NCBI RefSeq assembly: GCF_002798015.1
Contig: NZ_PGTZ01000006.1
Span: 186,001 to 250,000, forward strand
DNA length: 64,000 bases
DNA from: Luteimicrobium subarcticum
GTDB lineage: Bacteria; Actinomycetota; Actinomycetes; Actinomycetales; Cellulomonadaceae
Reading direction: 5' to 3'
Position numbers and translations under genes: made by a program. Below the pieces are notes generated by a model that did not search any database, had not been told where the DNA came from, and saw nothing but the letters and a program-made list of their open reading frames with translations. Position 1 is the stretch's first letter, and every line of letters begins with the position of its first letter. Positions 56,866 to 64,000 of this stretch are shown here, in pieces.

Positions 56866-57687
56866 GTGGCACTCTTCCGTCGCTCGCGCCCCGCAGGCCG
56901 CCCCGCGGGCGCCGCCACGGGGGGCGCGAGCCCGTCCGCACCGTCGCACGTCGCCGCGGCGGCGACCGCGGACACGACCGACGCCGGCCCGGTCGTCGTC
57001 CGGCTCGACGACGTCCATGTGACGCTCGGCGAGCGCGAGGTGCTGCGCGGCGTCGACCTCGAGCTCACCGAGCAGCGGGTCGGCGTCGTCGGGGCGAACG
57101 GGTCCGGCAAGTCGACGCTCGCGCGGCTGCTCAACGGGCTGGTGCTCCCGACGCGGGGCCGCGTCACTGTCGGCGGTCTCGACACGGCCCGCGAGGGCGC
57201 CGCCGTACGCCGGCTCGTCGGGTTCGTGTTCACCGACCCGGACGCCCAGATCGTCATGCCGACCGTCGCCGAGGACGTCGCCTACTCGCTGCGCCCCCGC
57301 CGCGGCGAGCCGGCGCTCGACCCGGAAGAGCGCGACGCCGTCGTGCACGCCGCGCTGGTCGAACGCGGGCTCGCGGACCACGCCGACCACCCCGCACACC
57401 TGCTGTCGGGCGGCCAGAAGCAGCTCCTCGCGATCACGTCCGTGCTCGTCACGCGGCCTCGCGTGCTGGTCGCCGACGAGCCCACGACCCTGCTCGACCT
57501 GCGCAACGCCCGCGCCGTCCACGCGCTCCTGCGGGGGCTCGAGCAGCAGGTCGTCGTGGTGACCCACGACCTCGACCTGCTCGACGGGTACGACCGCGTC
57601 CTCGTCGTCGACGGGGGCCGGGTGGTCGCCGACGACGAGCCCGGCCCGGCGGTCGCCTGGTACCGGCGCGCCATGGGGGCGTCGTGA
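56866..57687 (+). CDS. bioM: BioM, ECF transporter ATPase
   Basis: 273 residues. Walker A GANGSGKST, Q-loop in FTDPDAQIV, signature LSGGQKQLL, Walker B VLVADEPTTLLD and the switch His in VVTHDLDLL mark it as an ECF ATPase. A ~45-residue low-complexity N-terminus precedes the ATPase core. The GTG starts 3 bases after bioY stop. It is the sole ATPase of the cluster. Confidence 0.9.
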   Translation: MALFRRSRPAGRPAGAATGGASPSAPSHVAAAATADTTDAGPVVVRLDDVHVTLGEREVLRGVDLELTEQRVGVVGANGSGKSTLARLLNGLVLPTRGRVTVGGLDTAREGAAVRRLVGFVFTDPDAQIVMPTVAEDVAYSLRPRRGEPALDPEERDAVVHAALVERGLADHADHPAHLLSGGQKQLLAITSVLVTRPRVLVADEPTTLLDLRNARAVHALLRGLEQQVVVVTHDLDLLDGYDRVLVVDGGRVVADDEPGPAVAWYRRAMGAS

Positions 57688-58286
57688 CGCTCCTCGGCGC
57701 CTACGTGCCGCGGGACTCGGTCGTCCACCGAGCCCCCGCGGGCGCCAAGCTCGTCGCGCTGCTCGCGGTCTCGGTGGCCGTCCTCGCCGTGCCCGGCCCG
57801 TGGGCCGTCACGAGCCTCGCCGCGCTGCTGCTCGCCGTGACCCTGGCCGCGCGACTGCGCCCCCGCCACCTGTGGCAGCAGGTGCGGCCGCTGCGGTTCG
57901 CCGTGCCCGTCCTCTTCGCGCTGCAGTGGTGGTCGCTCGGGCCGGAGCGTGCGGCGCTGCTCTGCGCGCGGCTCGTCCTGCTCGTGGCGCTCGCCGGGAC
58001 CCTCACGCTGACGACCCGCACGTCCGACGTGCTCGACGCCCTGACGGCGGCGACGCGCCCGCTGCGGGTCGTCGGGGTGCGCCCCGACCGCGTCGCCCTG
58101 GTCCTGGCTCTCACGGTCCGGAGCATCCCCGTCCTGGTCGCGCTGTCGGACGACGTCCGGGCAGCCCAGCGCGCCCGTGGCCGCGAGCGGGACGTGCGCG
58201 CCTACGCGGTGCCGCTCGTCGTGGGGACGCTGCGGCGGGCCGACGCGCTCGGCGAGGCGCTCCGGGCGCGCGGCGTCGACGACTGA
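57684..58286 (+). CDS. bioN: BioN, ECF transporter T component
   Basis: 200 residues with four to five transmembrane helices and the coupling motif AQRARGRE (ARG) in the cytoplasmic part; the RADALGEALRARG segment at the end is also typical. The GTG overlaps the bioM stop. Together bioY-bioM-bioN form the complete biotin importer. The convergent PAP2 gene follows after one base. Confidence 0.9.
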   Translation: MTLLGAYVPRDSVVHRAPAGAKLVALLAVSVAVLAVPGPWAVTSLAALLLAVTLAARLRPRHLWQQVRPLRFAVPVLFALQWWSLGPERAALLCARLVLLVALAGTLTLTTRTSDVLDALTAATRPLRVVGVRPDRVALVLALTVRSIPVLVALSDDVRAAQRARGRERDVRAYAVPLVVGTLRRADALGEALRARGVDD

Positions 58287-58955
58287 TCACGGCAGAGTCG
58301 GCGGAGGCAGGGTCGGCGGACGCGTCCGGGCGGCGACCACCGCGAGCAGCCCGACGACGACGAGCCCGCCCGCGAAGCCGGCCACCACGTCCGTGAGGTA
58401 GTGGTAGCCGAGGTAGAGACGGCTCAGCGCGACCAGAGTCGTCACGGCACCCGCGAGCAGCGAGCCCGTCCACCACCAGGCGCGGCCGCGGCACGGCTCT
58501 GCGAGCAGCACGAGCAGCCCGAACGTCAGGGCCGCGGTCCCCATCGTGTGACCGGACGGGAACGAGTGCGTGACGACCGCACCGGGCACCACCTGCGCGA
58601 CGTCGGGCGGTCGCGGCCGGTCGATCACCGCCTTGAGGAGAAGCGACGCCACGGCCTCGCACGCCATCGCCACCGCGAGCAGCACCGGCCTGCGCACCGA
58701 ACGGCTCAGCAGCCACCACAGCACGCAGCCGACACCGACGACGACCGGGAGCACCACCGGACCGAACACCGTCGTCACCGCGTGCCACCAGTCCGTGAGC
58801 CCGGACGTGCGGTGCGCGACCATCCACTCGAGCACGGGCGCGTCCCAGCGTGCGAGACCGGTCGAGGTCGCGACCATGAGCAGGTCCACGACGAACACCA
58901 GAGCGCACGCGGCAGCCAGCCACCATCCCTGACGCTCCCCGACCGCACCCGGCAT
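58287..58955 (-). CDS. PAP2-family membrane phosphatase
   Basis: 222 residues, six transmembrane helices. The three catalytic motifs are KAVIDRPRP (KxxxxxxRP), FPSGH and SRLYLGYHYLTD (SRxxxxxHxxxD). It dephosphorylates lipid phosphates such as phosphatidate or undecaprenyl pyrophosphate. A Pro-rich C-terminus follows. Its 3' end lies against the bioN stop. Confidence 0.92.
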   Translation of the reverse strand: MPGAVGERQGWWLAAACALVFVVDLLMVATSTGLARWDAPVLEWMVAHRTSGLTDWWHAVTTVFGPVVLPVVVGVGCVLWWLLSRSVRRPVLLAVAMACEAVASLLLKAVIDRPRPPDVAQVVPGAVVTHSFPSGHTMGTAALTFGLLVLLAEPCRGRAWWWTGSLLAGAVTTLVALSRLYLGYHYLTDVVAGFAGGLVVVGLLAVVAARTRPPTLPPPTLP

Positions 58956-59108
58956 GGGTGGAACCTACCCGGGCGGTTAAAGACGTGCTCTGTGTCACAC
59001 CCTCCTGTCAGGCTGGAGCCACTCACCGCGGTGACGTCCCTCGACATGTCGCACCCTGCGGCGCGGCCCGGCCAGGCTGGTCGAGACACACGTCATGGAG
59101 AACACGAG

Positions 59109-59258
59109 ATGCACCCCGACATGATCTTCCGCGCAGCGGAGATCGAGCACCGGCAACGCCTGGAGGAGTCGACCCTGCGCCGCGAGCGCCTGCGGTTCGT
59201 CTCCACCCGGGTCACTGCGCGAACGCGCAACCACGAGCCGTCCCGAAGGTCGGCATGA
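59109..59258 (+). CDS. Small basic protein, function unknown
   Basis: 49 residues starting MHPDMIFRAAEIEHRQRL, with a predicted amphipathic helix and an Arg-rich C-terminus. Frames with this start (MHPDMxxxxAxIxxxxxL) recur as small actinobacterial proteins. GGAG lies 8 bases before the ATG. The gene sits alone in the PAP2-orn gap and has no operon partner. Confidence 0.55.
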   Translation: MHPDMIFRAAEIEHRQRLEESTLRRERLRFVSTRVTARTRNHEPSRRSA

Positions 59259-59394
59259 CACCCAGCGTCGAGCCTGGCAGGCTCGCCGACGTCCCGGACG
59301 CCCCATCAGCGCCGGCCACACCGGCTGGAGCGGACGGGGCGTTCGTCGTGCACGCGCCCGGCGGACGTCCCTCACCTGCACGTACGCTGGGCAG

Positions 59395-60042
59395 GTGAGC
59401 CCGATGACGACCTCCCCCGCCACCGACCGCATCGTCTGGATCGACTGCGAGATGACCGGTCTCTCGCTCGAGCACGACGCCCTCGTCGAGGTGGCGGCCG
59501 TCGTCACCGACTCCGAGCTGAACGTCCTGGGCGACGGCGTCGACGTGCTGATCAAGCCGCCGCAGGAGGCGCTCGACCAGATGAACGACTTCGTGCGCAC
59601 CATGCACACGACGTCCGGGCTGCTCGAGGAGCTCGCGCACGGCACCACGCTCGCCGACGCGCAGCAGCAGGTGCTCGACTACGTGCGCACCTGGGTGCCC
59701 GACGCGAAGAAGGCACCGCTGGCTGGCAACTCCGTCGGCACGGACAAGACGTTCCTGGACCGCGACATGACCGAGCTCGTCGAGCACCTGCACTACCGGA
59801 TCATCGACGTGTCGTCGATCAAGGAGCTGGCCCGCCGCTGGTACCCGCGCGTGTACTTCCAGTCGCCCGAGAAGCACGGCGGTCACCGGGCCCTCGCCGA
59901 CATCCTCGAGTCGATCGACGAGCTGCGGTACTACCGGGAGGTGCTGTTCGTGCCGCAGCCCGGTCCCGACAGCAAGTCCGCGAAGGCCGTCGCCGACAAG
60001 GTCCTCGCGTCGCCGTCCCGCGCGGGAGACGCCCCCGCCTGA
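59395..60042 (+). CDS. orn: Oligoribonuclease (DEDDh 3'-5' exonuclease)
   Basis: 215 residues. IDCEMTGLSLEHDALVEVAAVVTDSELN is the first exonuclease motif (DE), NSVGTDKTFLDRDM the second, and the HRALADILESIDELRYYRE the DEDDh His/Asp. It cleaves 2-5-nt RNA and clears pGpG from cyclic-di-GMP turnover. The GTG start lies 6 nt after a TACGCT box at 59383-59388, so the message is leaderless; ATG at 59404 is an alternative. The C-terminal 30 residues are Lys/Ala-rich. Confidence 0.94.
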   Translation: MSPMTTSPATDRIVWIDCEMTGLSLEHDALVEVAAVVTDSELNVLGDGVDVLIKPPQEALDQMNDFVRTMHTTSGLLEELAHGTTLADAQQQVLDYVRTWVPDAKKAPLAGNSVGTDKTFLDRDMTELVEHLHYRIIDVSSIKELARRWYPRVYFQSPEKHGGHRALADILESIDELRYYREVLFVPQPGPDSKSAKAVADKVLASPSRAGDAPA

Positions 60043-60096
60043 CGCTCGCCTGACGCCGGGCGTGCGAGTGCGCCGTGCTCCCGCCACCCTGGGCGC

Positions 60097-60309
60097 ATGA
60101 CGACGAACAACGAACAGCGGGCCCTCGGCGACGCGGTCGACCGGCTCACCGAACGCCACCCCGACGTCGCCGCGGACGAGATCCGTCGACAGGTCGACGA
60201 GACCCACGAGGAGTTCGACGGCGCGCCCGTGCGTGACTTCGTCCCGATCCTCGTCGAGCACCAGGTCGACGAGACGCTCCGCACCCAGGACAGCGAGACG
60301 CCCACCTGA
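60097..60309 (+). CDS. Small three-helix-bundle protein
   Basis: 70 residues with the segments AVDRLTERHPDVAADEIRRQV and PVRDFVPILVEHQVDETLR, the pattern of the three-helix-bundle dimerisation-domain family of small actinobacterial proteins. No function is known. The ATG is preceded 6 nt upstream by CACCCT. The sequence is cytosolic and acidic. Confidence 0.62.
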   Translation: MTTNNEQRALGDAVDRLTERHPDVAADEIRRQVDETHEEFDGAPVRDFVPILVEHQVDETLRTQDSETPT

Positions 60310-60368
60310 CCGACGGACCGGCGGTTCGCCGAGGCTCCGGGAATCCGGGACTCGCAGGAATGACGAGG

Positions 60369-60407
60369 GGCCCGCACCCACCAGCCTGACGGCTGAGGGT
60401 GCGGGCC
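60369..60407. terminator. Nested terminator hairpin before tRNA-His
   Basis: GGCCCGCACCC/GGGTGCGGGCC 11-bp stem enclosing a second small CAGCC/GGCTG hairpin. It lies between the small three-helix-bundle gene and the tRNA-His on the opposite strand, and probably serves both. Confidence 0.65.
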
Positions 60408-60415
60408 TCCGTGCG

Positions 60416-60492
60416 TGGGGTGAGTAACGGGACTTGAACCCGCGACCCCCTGGACCACAACCAGGTGCTCTACCAGCTGAGCTATACCCACC
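60416..60492 (-). tRNA. tRNA-His (GTG)
   Basis: Acceptor GTGGGTA/TACTCAC with an encoded G at position -1, discriminator C and encoded CCA; anticodon loop TTGTGGT gives anticodon GTG. The G-1/C73 pair is the tRNA-His identity element. Confidence 0.95.
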
Positions 60493-60574
60493 ACTACCAC
60501 CCGCTGATCACCAGCAGGGGCTCGGCCACTCACCAGGAGGGCCGACGAAAAGTGTACCCGGTCCGGGACGCTGC

Positions 60575-61513
60575 TCAGGACACGCGAGCGCGCAGAGCCC
60601 GCAGCGCGATCGCGTCGGCGAACTTCTCGACCGCGTCGGCGTCCCGCGCGAGGAACAGGGACGGCTCCGTGAGCTCGAGCTCGATGAGCTTGGGCTCACC
60701 GTCCTGGCCGGGCACGAGGTCGACGCGCGCGTAGAGCGGCTTGGCGGCGTGCGCCACGATCTCGGCGGCAGCTCGCAGCGTCTTCTCCCCCACGGCGAGC
60801 TGCTCGGGCGTGGCCACGGCCGAACCGATCTCCTCCTCGACGAACAGCGCGGCCTCGGCCGGCTCGTACGGCCCGGAGAGCAGCGCGCGCTTCTTGATGG
60901 CGTGGGAGAAGCGGCCGTCGATGTACACGAGCCCGGTCTCGCCGGTGGTGTCCACGGCGTCGAGGTACGGCTGGATCATGACGTGCCGGCCGCTGCGCAG
61001 CAGGGCGAGGGTGTGCGTGACGGCGAGGCCGCGCTCGGTCGCGTCACCCGACTCGTAGCGGCCCGTGTCCTTCGCGCCGGCGCTCACCGTCGGCTTGATG
61101 ACGAAGTCGCCGTGCGCCGGCATGCGGGTGTGGACGGCACGCCCCGAGAAGTTGCGGTCGGGGTCGAGCCACAGCGTCGGGATGGTGGGCACCCCACGGT
61201 CAGCGAGCTCGCGCAGGTACGCCTTGTCGGTGTTCCAGGCGACGACGTCGGCCGGGTTCAGGAGCTTGGGCACGCGGCGCGCCCACTCGACGAACTCGTC
61301 GCGGCGCGCGCTGTAGTCCCACGTGTTGCGGATCACGACGACGTCGAAGGACTCCCAGTCCACCTGCGGGTCGTCCCACACCACGGGTGTCGCCTCGACA
61401 CGGCGCTCCGCGAGGGCTGCCACGAGGGGCTGGTCGTCGAGCTCGAGGTCGGGGAGCTCCGCGCACGTCGCGAGGCCGGCACGGAGACGGTTGGGGGCTG
61501 AGGCGTCGGTCAC
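60575..61513 (-). CDS. ATP-grasp ligase of unknown specificity
   Basis: 312 residues. Pre-ATP-grasp domain VVVIRNTWDYSARRDEFVEWARRVP, NTDKAYLRELADRGVPTIPT, then the ATP-grasp domain with DFVIKPTVSAGAKDT and metal ligands in KLIELELTEPSLFL. It resembles glutathione-synthetase-like/DcsG-type ligases. No amino-acid ligase operon is nearby, so the substrate is not predictable. TAGGCT at 61520-61525 lies 6 nt before the GTG, so the message is leaderless. Confidence 0.78.
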   Translation of the reverse strand: MTDASAPNRLRAGLATCAELPDLELDDQPLVAALAERRVEATPVVWDDPQVDWESFDVVVIRNTWDYSARRDEFVEWARRVPKLLNPADVVAWNTDKAYLRELADRGVPTIPTLWLDPDRNFSGRAVHTRMPAHGDFVIKPTVSAGAKDTGRYESGDATERGLAVTHTLALLRSGRHVMIQPYLDAVDTTGETGLVYIDGRFSHAIKKRALLSGPYEPAEAALFVEEEIGSAVATPEQLAVGEKTLRAAAEIVAHAAKPLYARVDLVPGQDGEPKLIELELTEPSLFLARDADAVEKFADAIALRALRARVS

Positions 61514-61522
61514 ACCCCGAGC

Positions 61523-62344
61523 CTAGGCCCTGTCACCAGGGTGCACGTAGGTGACGTCGCGCACGGTGCGGCCCGCATCGGTGCCCTTGCGCTCGAAGCT
61601 CGTCAGGACGCGGCCCTCGAACCGCGGCCACCAGCCCTCGGCGTCACGCCCGGGCGCCGCGACGAACGCCGGGTGCTCGTCGAGCAGGTCGCGCACCTGC
61701 TCGGCGTAGGGCTCCCAGTCGCTCGCGAACCGCAGCACGCCACCCGGTCGCAGGACGCGGGCGACGAGGTCGGCGAACCCTGCATCCACCAGGCGCCTCT
61801 TCTCGTGGCGCGCCTTGCGCCACGGGTCCGGGAAGAACACCCAGACCTCGTCCACGGCGTCCGCAGGCAGGGCGGTTGCGAGGAGCTCGGGCGCATTCGC
61901 CTGCAGGAGCCGCACGTTGTGCACGTCGCCGGCGGCGGCGCGGCGGGCGGTGTGCGCGAGCCCGGGCTCGTACACCTCGACGGCGAGGAACCGGTCGTCC
62001 GGGTGCGCGGCGGCGGCCGCGACGACGGCCTCCCCCTGGCCCGACCCGATCTCGAGGATCGTCCGGCCCGTCCGCACGCCCGTGCCCGCCAGAGCCGCCG
62101 GGACCGTGGGGGCCGCCGGGACCGTGGGGGCCGCGGAGAACAGGGCGTCGACGTCGAGAACGAATGTCGGCTCGACCGACGTCGACGCCACCGCCCGCGG
62201 CACGTCGACGAGGTACTCCGGGCGCTGCTCGTCCCAGAGCCGCTGCTGTCCGGGCGTCAGGCGACGACTGCGCCGGACGAACGACACGGGCTGCGTGCGG
62301 TACGTCGACGCACCGGTCGGGGTGGTCGCTGCGGGGTCGGGCAC
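61523..62344 (-). CDS. trmB: tRNA (guanine-N7)-methyltransferase
   Basis: 273 residues. ILEIGSGQGEAVVAAAAAHP is the SAM-binding motif I, FFPDPWRKARHEKRRLVDAGF the TrmB signature region, and PGGVLRFASDWEPYAEQV follows. It makes m7G46 in tRNA. An extra PTVPAAPTVPAA repeat lies before motif I. The GTG start is 6 nt after TAGACT (62351-62356), giving a leaderless message. Confidence 0.92.
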   Translation of the reverse strand: MPDPAATTPTGASTYRTQPVSFVRRSRRLTPGQQRLWDEQRPEYLVDVPRAVASTSVEPTFVLDVDALFSAAPTVPAAPTVPAALAGTGVRTGRTILEIGSGQGEAVVAAAAAHPDDRFLAVEVYEPGLAHTARRAAAGDVHNVRLLQANAPELLATALPADAVDEVWVFFPDPWRKARHEKRRLVDAGFADLVARVLRPGGVLRFASDWEPYAEQVRDLLDEHPAFVAAPGRDAEGWWPRFEGRVLTSFERKGTDAGRTVRDVTYVHPGDRA

Positions 62345-62420
62345 CGCGCCAGTCTAGGCGGGCGTGCGCTGCGTCCGTCGGAGCTCGCGGCCGCCGCACG
62401 GCGCACCCAGAGCGCGAACG

Positions 62421-62456
62421 ACGAAGGCCCGGAACCGTCTGGTTCCGGGCCTTCGT
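62421..62456 (-). terminator. Terminator after tRNA-Lys
   Basis: 16-bp stem ACGAAGGCCCGGAACC/GGTTCCGGGCCTTCGT around GTCT, just downstream of tRNA-Lys on the minus strand. No U-run, but the stem is perfect. Confidence 0.85.
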
Positions 62457-62462
62457 GGAGAG

Positions 62463-62535
<73 letters not shown>

Positions 62536-62612
62536 AACAGGAAGAAACTTAGCAGCCGAACACGGCGAACACGAAATCGGATCCGGCCCGCGCACCGGCG
62601 TCGTGGCCGACG

Positions 62613-63002
62613 TCACAGGTAGAGGCCGGTCCGCTCCCCGCCAGCGGGCGCCTCGGACACCCCGTGCAGGTCACGCTCGCGCAGCAGGACGTAGTCGGCA
62701 CCCTCGAACGACACCTCGGCGCGCTCGTCCGGGTCGAACAGCACCCGGTCGCCGACGACGACCCGGCGCACGTTCTCGCCCGCCGCGACGACCTCGCCCC
62801 ATGCGAGCTTCTTGGGCCCGACAGCAGTCGCCGGGATGACCAGGCCGGCCGCGCTCTGCCGCTCGCTCGCGTCCGTCTCGGGAAGGACGAGCAGGCGGTC
62901 GTGGAGCATGCGGATCGGCGGGCGGGCGTCGCCTCGGGGCGCGGCAGACGGGGCGGTGCCGGCTCTGCCGGTGGTGCTGGAGGTGCTGGAGGTGCTGGTC
63001 AC
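62613..63002 (-). CDS. GroES-like co-chaperonin family protein
   Basis: 129 residues with the Cpn10 fold. MLHDRLLVLPETDASERQSAAGLVIPATA matches the roof/N-terminal strand, with a GEVVAAGENVRRVVVGDRVLFDPDE region; the mobile loop is shorter than in GroES and no groEL is adjacent. It is probably a diverged paralogue rather than the housekeeping GroES. TAGCGT at 63010-63015 lies 7 nt before the GTG, giving a leaderless message; a divergent GATAGGCT promoter lies just beyond, serving bcp. Confidence 0.75.
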   Translation of the reverse strand: MTSTSSTSSTTGRAGTAPSAAPRGDARPPIRMLHDRLLVLPETDASERQSAAGLVIPATAVGPKKLAWGEVVAAGENVRRVVVGDRVLFDPDERAEVSFEGADYVLLRERDLHGVSEAPAGGERTGLYL

Positions 63003-63068
63003 CGCTCACACGCTACCCGCCGGCGATAGGCTCGCCGCACCCCTTCCCGTCCACCTCCTGGAGCCACC

Positions 63069-63542
63069 ATGCCCCGCCTGACCGTCGGCGACGCCGCACC
63101 AGACCTCACCCTGCCCACCGCCGACGGCGGCACCTGGTCGCTGGCCGACCACCGTGGCCGTGACGTCGTCGTGTACTTCTACCCGGCGGCGAGCACCCCC
63201 GGTTGCACCACGCAGGCCTGCGACTTCCGCGACAACCTCGCGTCGCTCGCGGCACACGGGTACGACGTCGTCGGCGTGTCCCCCGACGCGCTCCCCGCGC
63301 TGCAGGAGTTCGTGGAGGCGGAGCACCTCACGTTCCCCCTGCTGTCCGACCCGGAGCACGCCGCGCTCGAGGAGTGGGGCGCCTGGGGCGAGAAGAAGAA
63401 CTACGGCAAGACGTACGTCGGCGTGATCCGCTCCACCGTCGTGGTGGACGCGGAGGGCGTCGTGCGGCTCGCGCAGTACAACGTCAAGGCGACGGGTCAC
63501 GTCGCGAAGCTGCGCCGCGACCTGGGCATCGACGCGGTCTGA
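63069..63542 (+). CDS. bcp: Bcp-type peroxiredoxin (thioredoxin-dependent peroxidase)
   Basis: 157 residues. YFYPAASTPGCTTQACDFRDN holds the peroxidatic Cys and, five residues later, the second Cys as in Bcp. The VSPDALPALQEF and LLSDPEHAALEEWGAWGEKKNYG segments confirm the family. It reduces alkyl and hydrogen peroxides. GGAG is 6 bases before the ATG, and a TAGGCT -10-like box lies 38 bases upstream. The hairpin at 63572 terminates it. Confidence 0.94.
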   Translation: MPRLTVGDAAPDLTLPTADGGTWSLADHRGRDVVVYFYPAASTPGCTTQACDFRDNLASLAAHGYDVVGVSPDALPALQEFVEAEHLTFPLLSDPEHAALEEWGAWGEKKNYGKTYVGVIRSTVVVDAEGVVRLAQYNVKATGHVAKLRRDLGIDAV

Positions 63543-63571
63543 CCTGTCGCGGCGGTGCGCCCGACGACAAG

Positions 63572-63605
63572 AAGGTCCGTCAGCCGGTGGGCTGACGGAC
63601 CTTTT
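63572..63605 (+). terminator. Rho-independent terminator after bcp
   Basis: Perfect 14-bp stem AAGGTCCGTCAGCC/GGCTGACGGACCTT with a GGTG loop and a short T-run (CCTTTT) at the 3' end. The best canonical terminator in the window. Confidence 0.88.
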
Positions 63606-63651
63606 GCTGCGGCGACGAGCGTCGGAGCGCTGCGCCTAGGATGGTGCCCGC

Positions 63652-63734
63652 GCGCGAGTGGCGTAATCAGGTAGCCGCGCCGGGTTTAGGTCCCGGTGCC
63701 TTCGGGCGTAGGGGTTCGAGTCCCCTCTCGCGCA
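63652..63734 (+). tRNA. tRNA-Leu (TAG)
   Basis: Acceptor GCGCGAG/CTCGCGC, anticodon loop TTTAGGT (anticodon TAG), a long type II variable arm (TGCCTTCGGGCG), T-arm GGTTCGAGTCC. CCA not encoded. A TAGGAT -10-like box at 63637-63642 lies just upstream. Confidence 0.96.
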
Positions 63735-63753
63735 CTGCTCGGCCGGCGACGTC

Positions 63754-64000
63754 TCAGCTCTCCTCGGAGCCCTCGCGCGCCTTGTCGATCTGCGCGCGGA
63801 CGTCGTCCATGTCGAGGCCGCGGACCTGGTCGATCACCTGCTGCAGCGCCGGTGCGGGCAGGGCGCCCGGCTGCGAGAACACGAGGACGCCCTCACGGAA
63901 GGCCATGAGCGTCGGGATGGACGTGATCTGGGCGGCACCGGCGAGGCCCTGCTCGGCCTCGGTGTCGACCTTGCCGAACACGATGTCGTCGTTCGTCTCG
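63754..64000 (-). CDS. Thioredoxin-like protein, C-terminal part (5' beyond window)
   Basis: The visible 82 residues are the C-terminal half of a thioredoxin: DIVFGKVDTEAEQGLAGAAQ then SIPTLMAFREGVLVFSQPGALP with the cis-Pro (IPT) motif. The CxxC lies in the missing N-terminal half. A ~20-residue Asp/Arg/Glu-rich helical tail follows. It shares the bcp/peroxiredoxin neighbourhood, so it could be the reductant for Bcp. Confidence 0.85.
   Translation of the reverse strand, partial: ETNDDIVFGKVDTEAEQGLAGAAQITSIPTLMAFREGVLVFSQPGALPAPALQQVIDQVRGLDMDDVRAQIDKAREGSEES

Noticed and set aside
62094-62136. 18-base duplication coding PTVPAAPTVPAA in trmB
   Set aside because: A short in-frame repeat in a linker; unlikely to be a mobile or regulatory element.

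Overview
The window is chromosomal DNA of a very GC-rich actinobacterium. The evidence is strong G/C third-position codon bias, frequent GTG starts, a complete F420 biosynthesis and F420-dependent enzyme set, paired ClpP1/ClpP2, a Vms1/Rv2629-like release-factor homologue, an Eis-like acetyltransferase and a mycothiol-type DsbA-like oxidoreductase. The overall set resembles Cellulomonas or a close relative; that placement is inference. No phage, plasmid, transposase, integrase or CRISPR array was seen. Most genes are core or lineage-typical, closely packed, and often joined by GTGA or ATGA stop/start overlaps. Many first genes carry a TANNNT -10 box only 6-8 nt before the start codon, which implies leaderless mRNAs.

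Layout. 1-1.5 kb: the end of a phytochrome fused to a PP2C/SpoIIE phosphatase, followed by an RsbW-like ATPase. 1.5-11.5 kb: an SDR enzyme, then an F420 island (putative F420-0 ABC importer, fbiA/cofD, fbiD/cofC, cofE, a Fgd-like LLM enzyme, a Ddn-like protein), an HhH-GPD protein and a deaminase. 11.5-20.6 kb: valS, a Vms1-like protein, chorismate mutase, then clpX-clpP2-clpP1-tig on the minus strand. 20.7-25 kb: tRNA-Pro, tRNA-Gly, a decayed TetR remnant, and a three-gene signalling operon (receiver-PP2C, CHASE3 histidine kinase, Rcp1-like receiver). 25-27.1 kb: a five-cysteine leader peptide upstream of cysK-cysE. 27-36.3 kb: LLM oxidoreductase, alkyltransferase-like protein, methyltransferase, Eis-like acetyltransferase, Nei glycosylase, rpiB, M13 peptidase, a membrane protein, a PPOX protein. 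36.3-49.9 kb: DsbA-like oxidoreductase, pepN, malQ, MscS channel, an HAD-like protein, PTS EIIA, truncated globin, tesB-like thioesterase, SDR-DUF2867 protein, MOSC protein, a second thioesterase, a membrane protein. 50-56 kb: ettA, an SSB paralogue, two tandem dynamin-like GTPases, tRNA-Arg. 56-58.3 kb: biotin ECF transporter bioY-bioM-bioN. 58.3-64 kb: PAP2 phosphatase, small proteins, orn, tRNA-His, an ATP-grasp ligase, trmB, tRNA-Lys, a GroES-like protein, bcp, tRNA-Leu and the end of a thioredoxin-like gene.

Most interesting points: the likely cysteine-responsive leader peptide before cysK; the phytochrome-phosphatase next to an anti-sigma-type ATPase; the F420 transporter and biosynthesis island; the tandem dynamin-like GTPases with an atypical SSB; a frameshifted TetR relic beside a tRNA; an HAD-like protein without its nucleophile; and the recurrent leaderless promoter signature. 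All calls rest on reading the sequence and on family knowledge; no database search was run.
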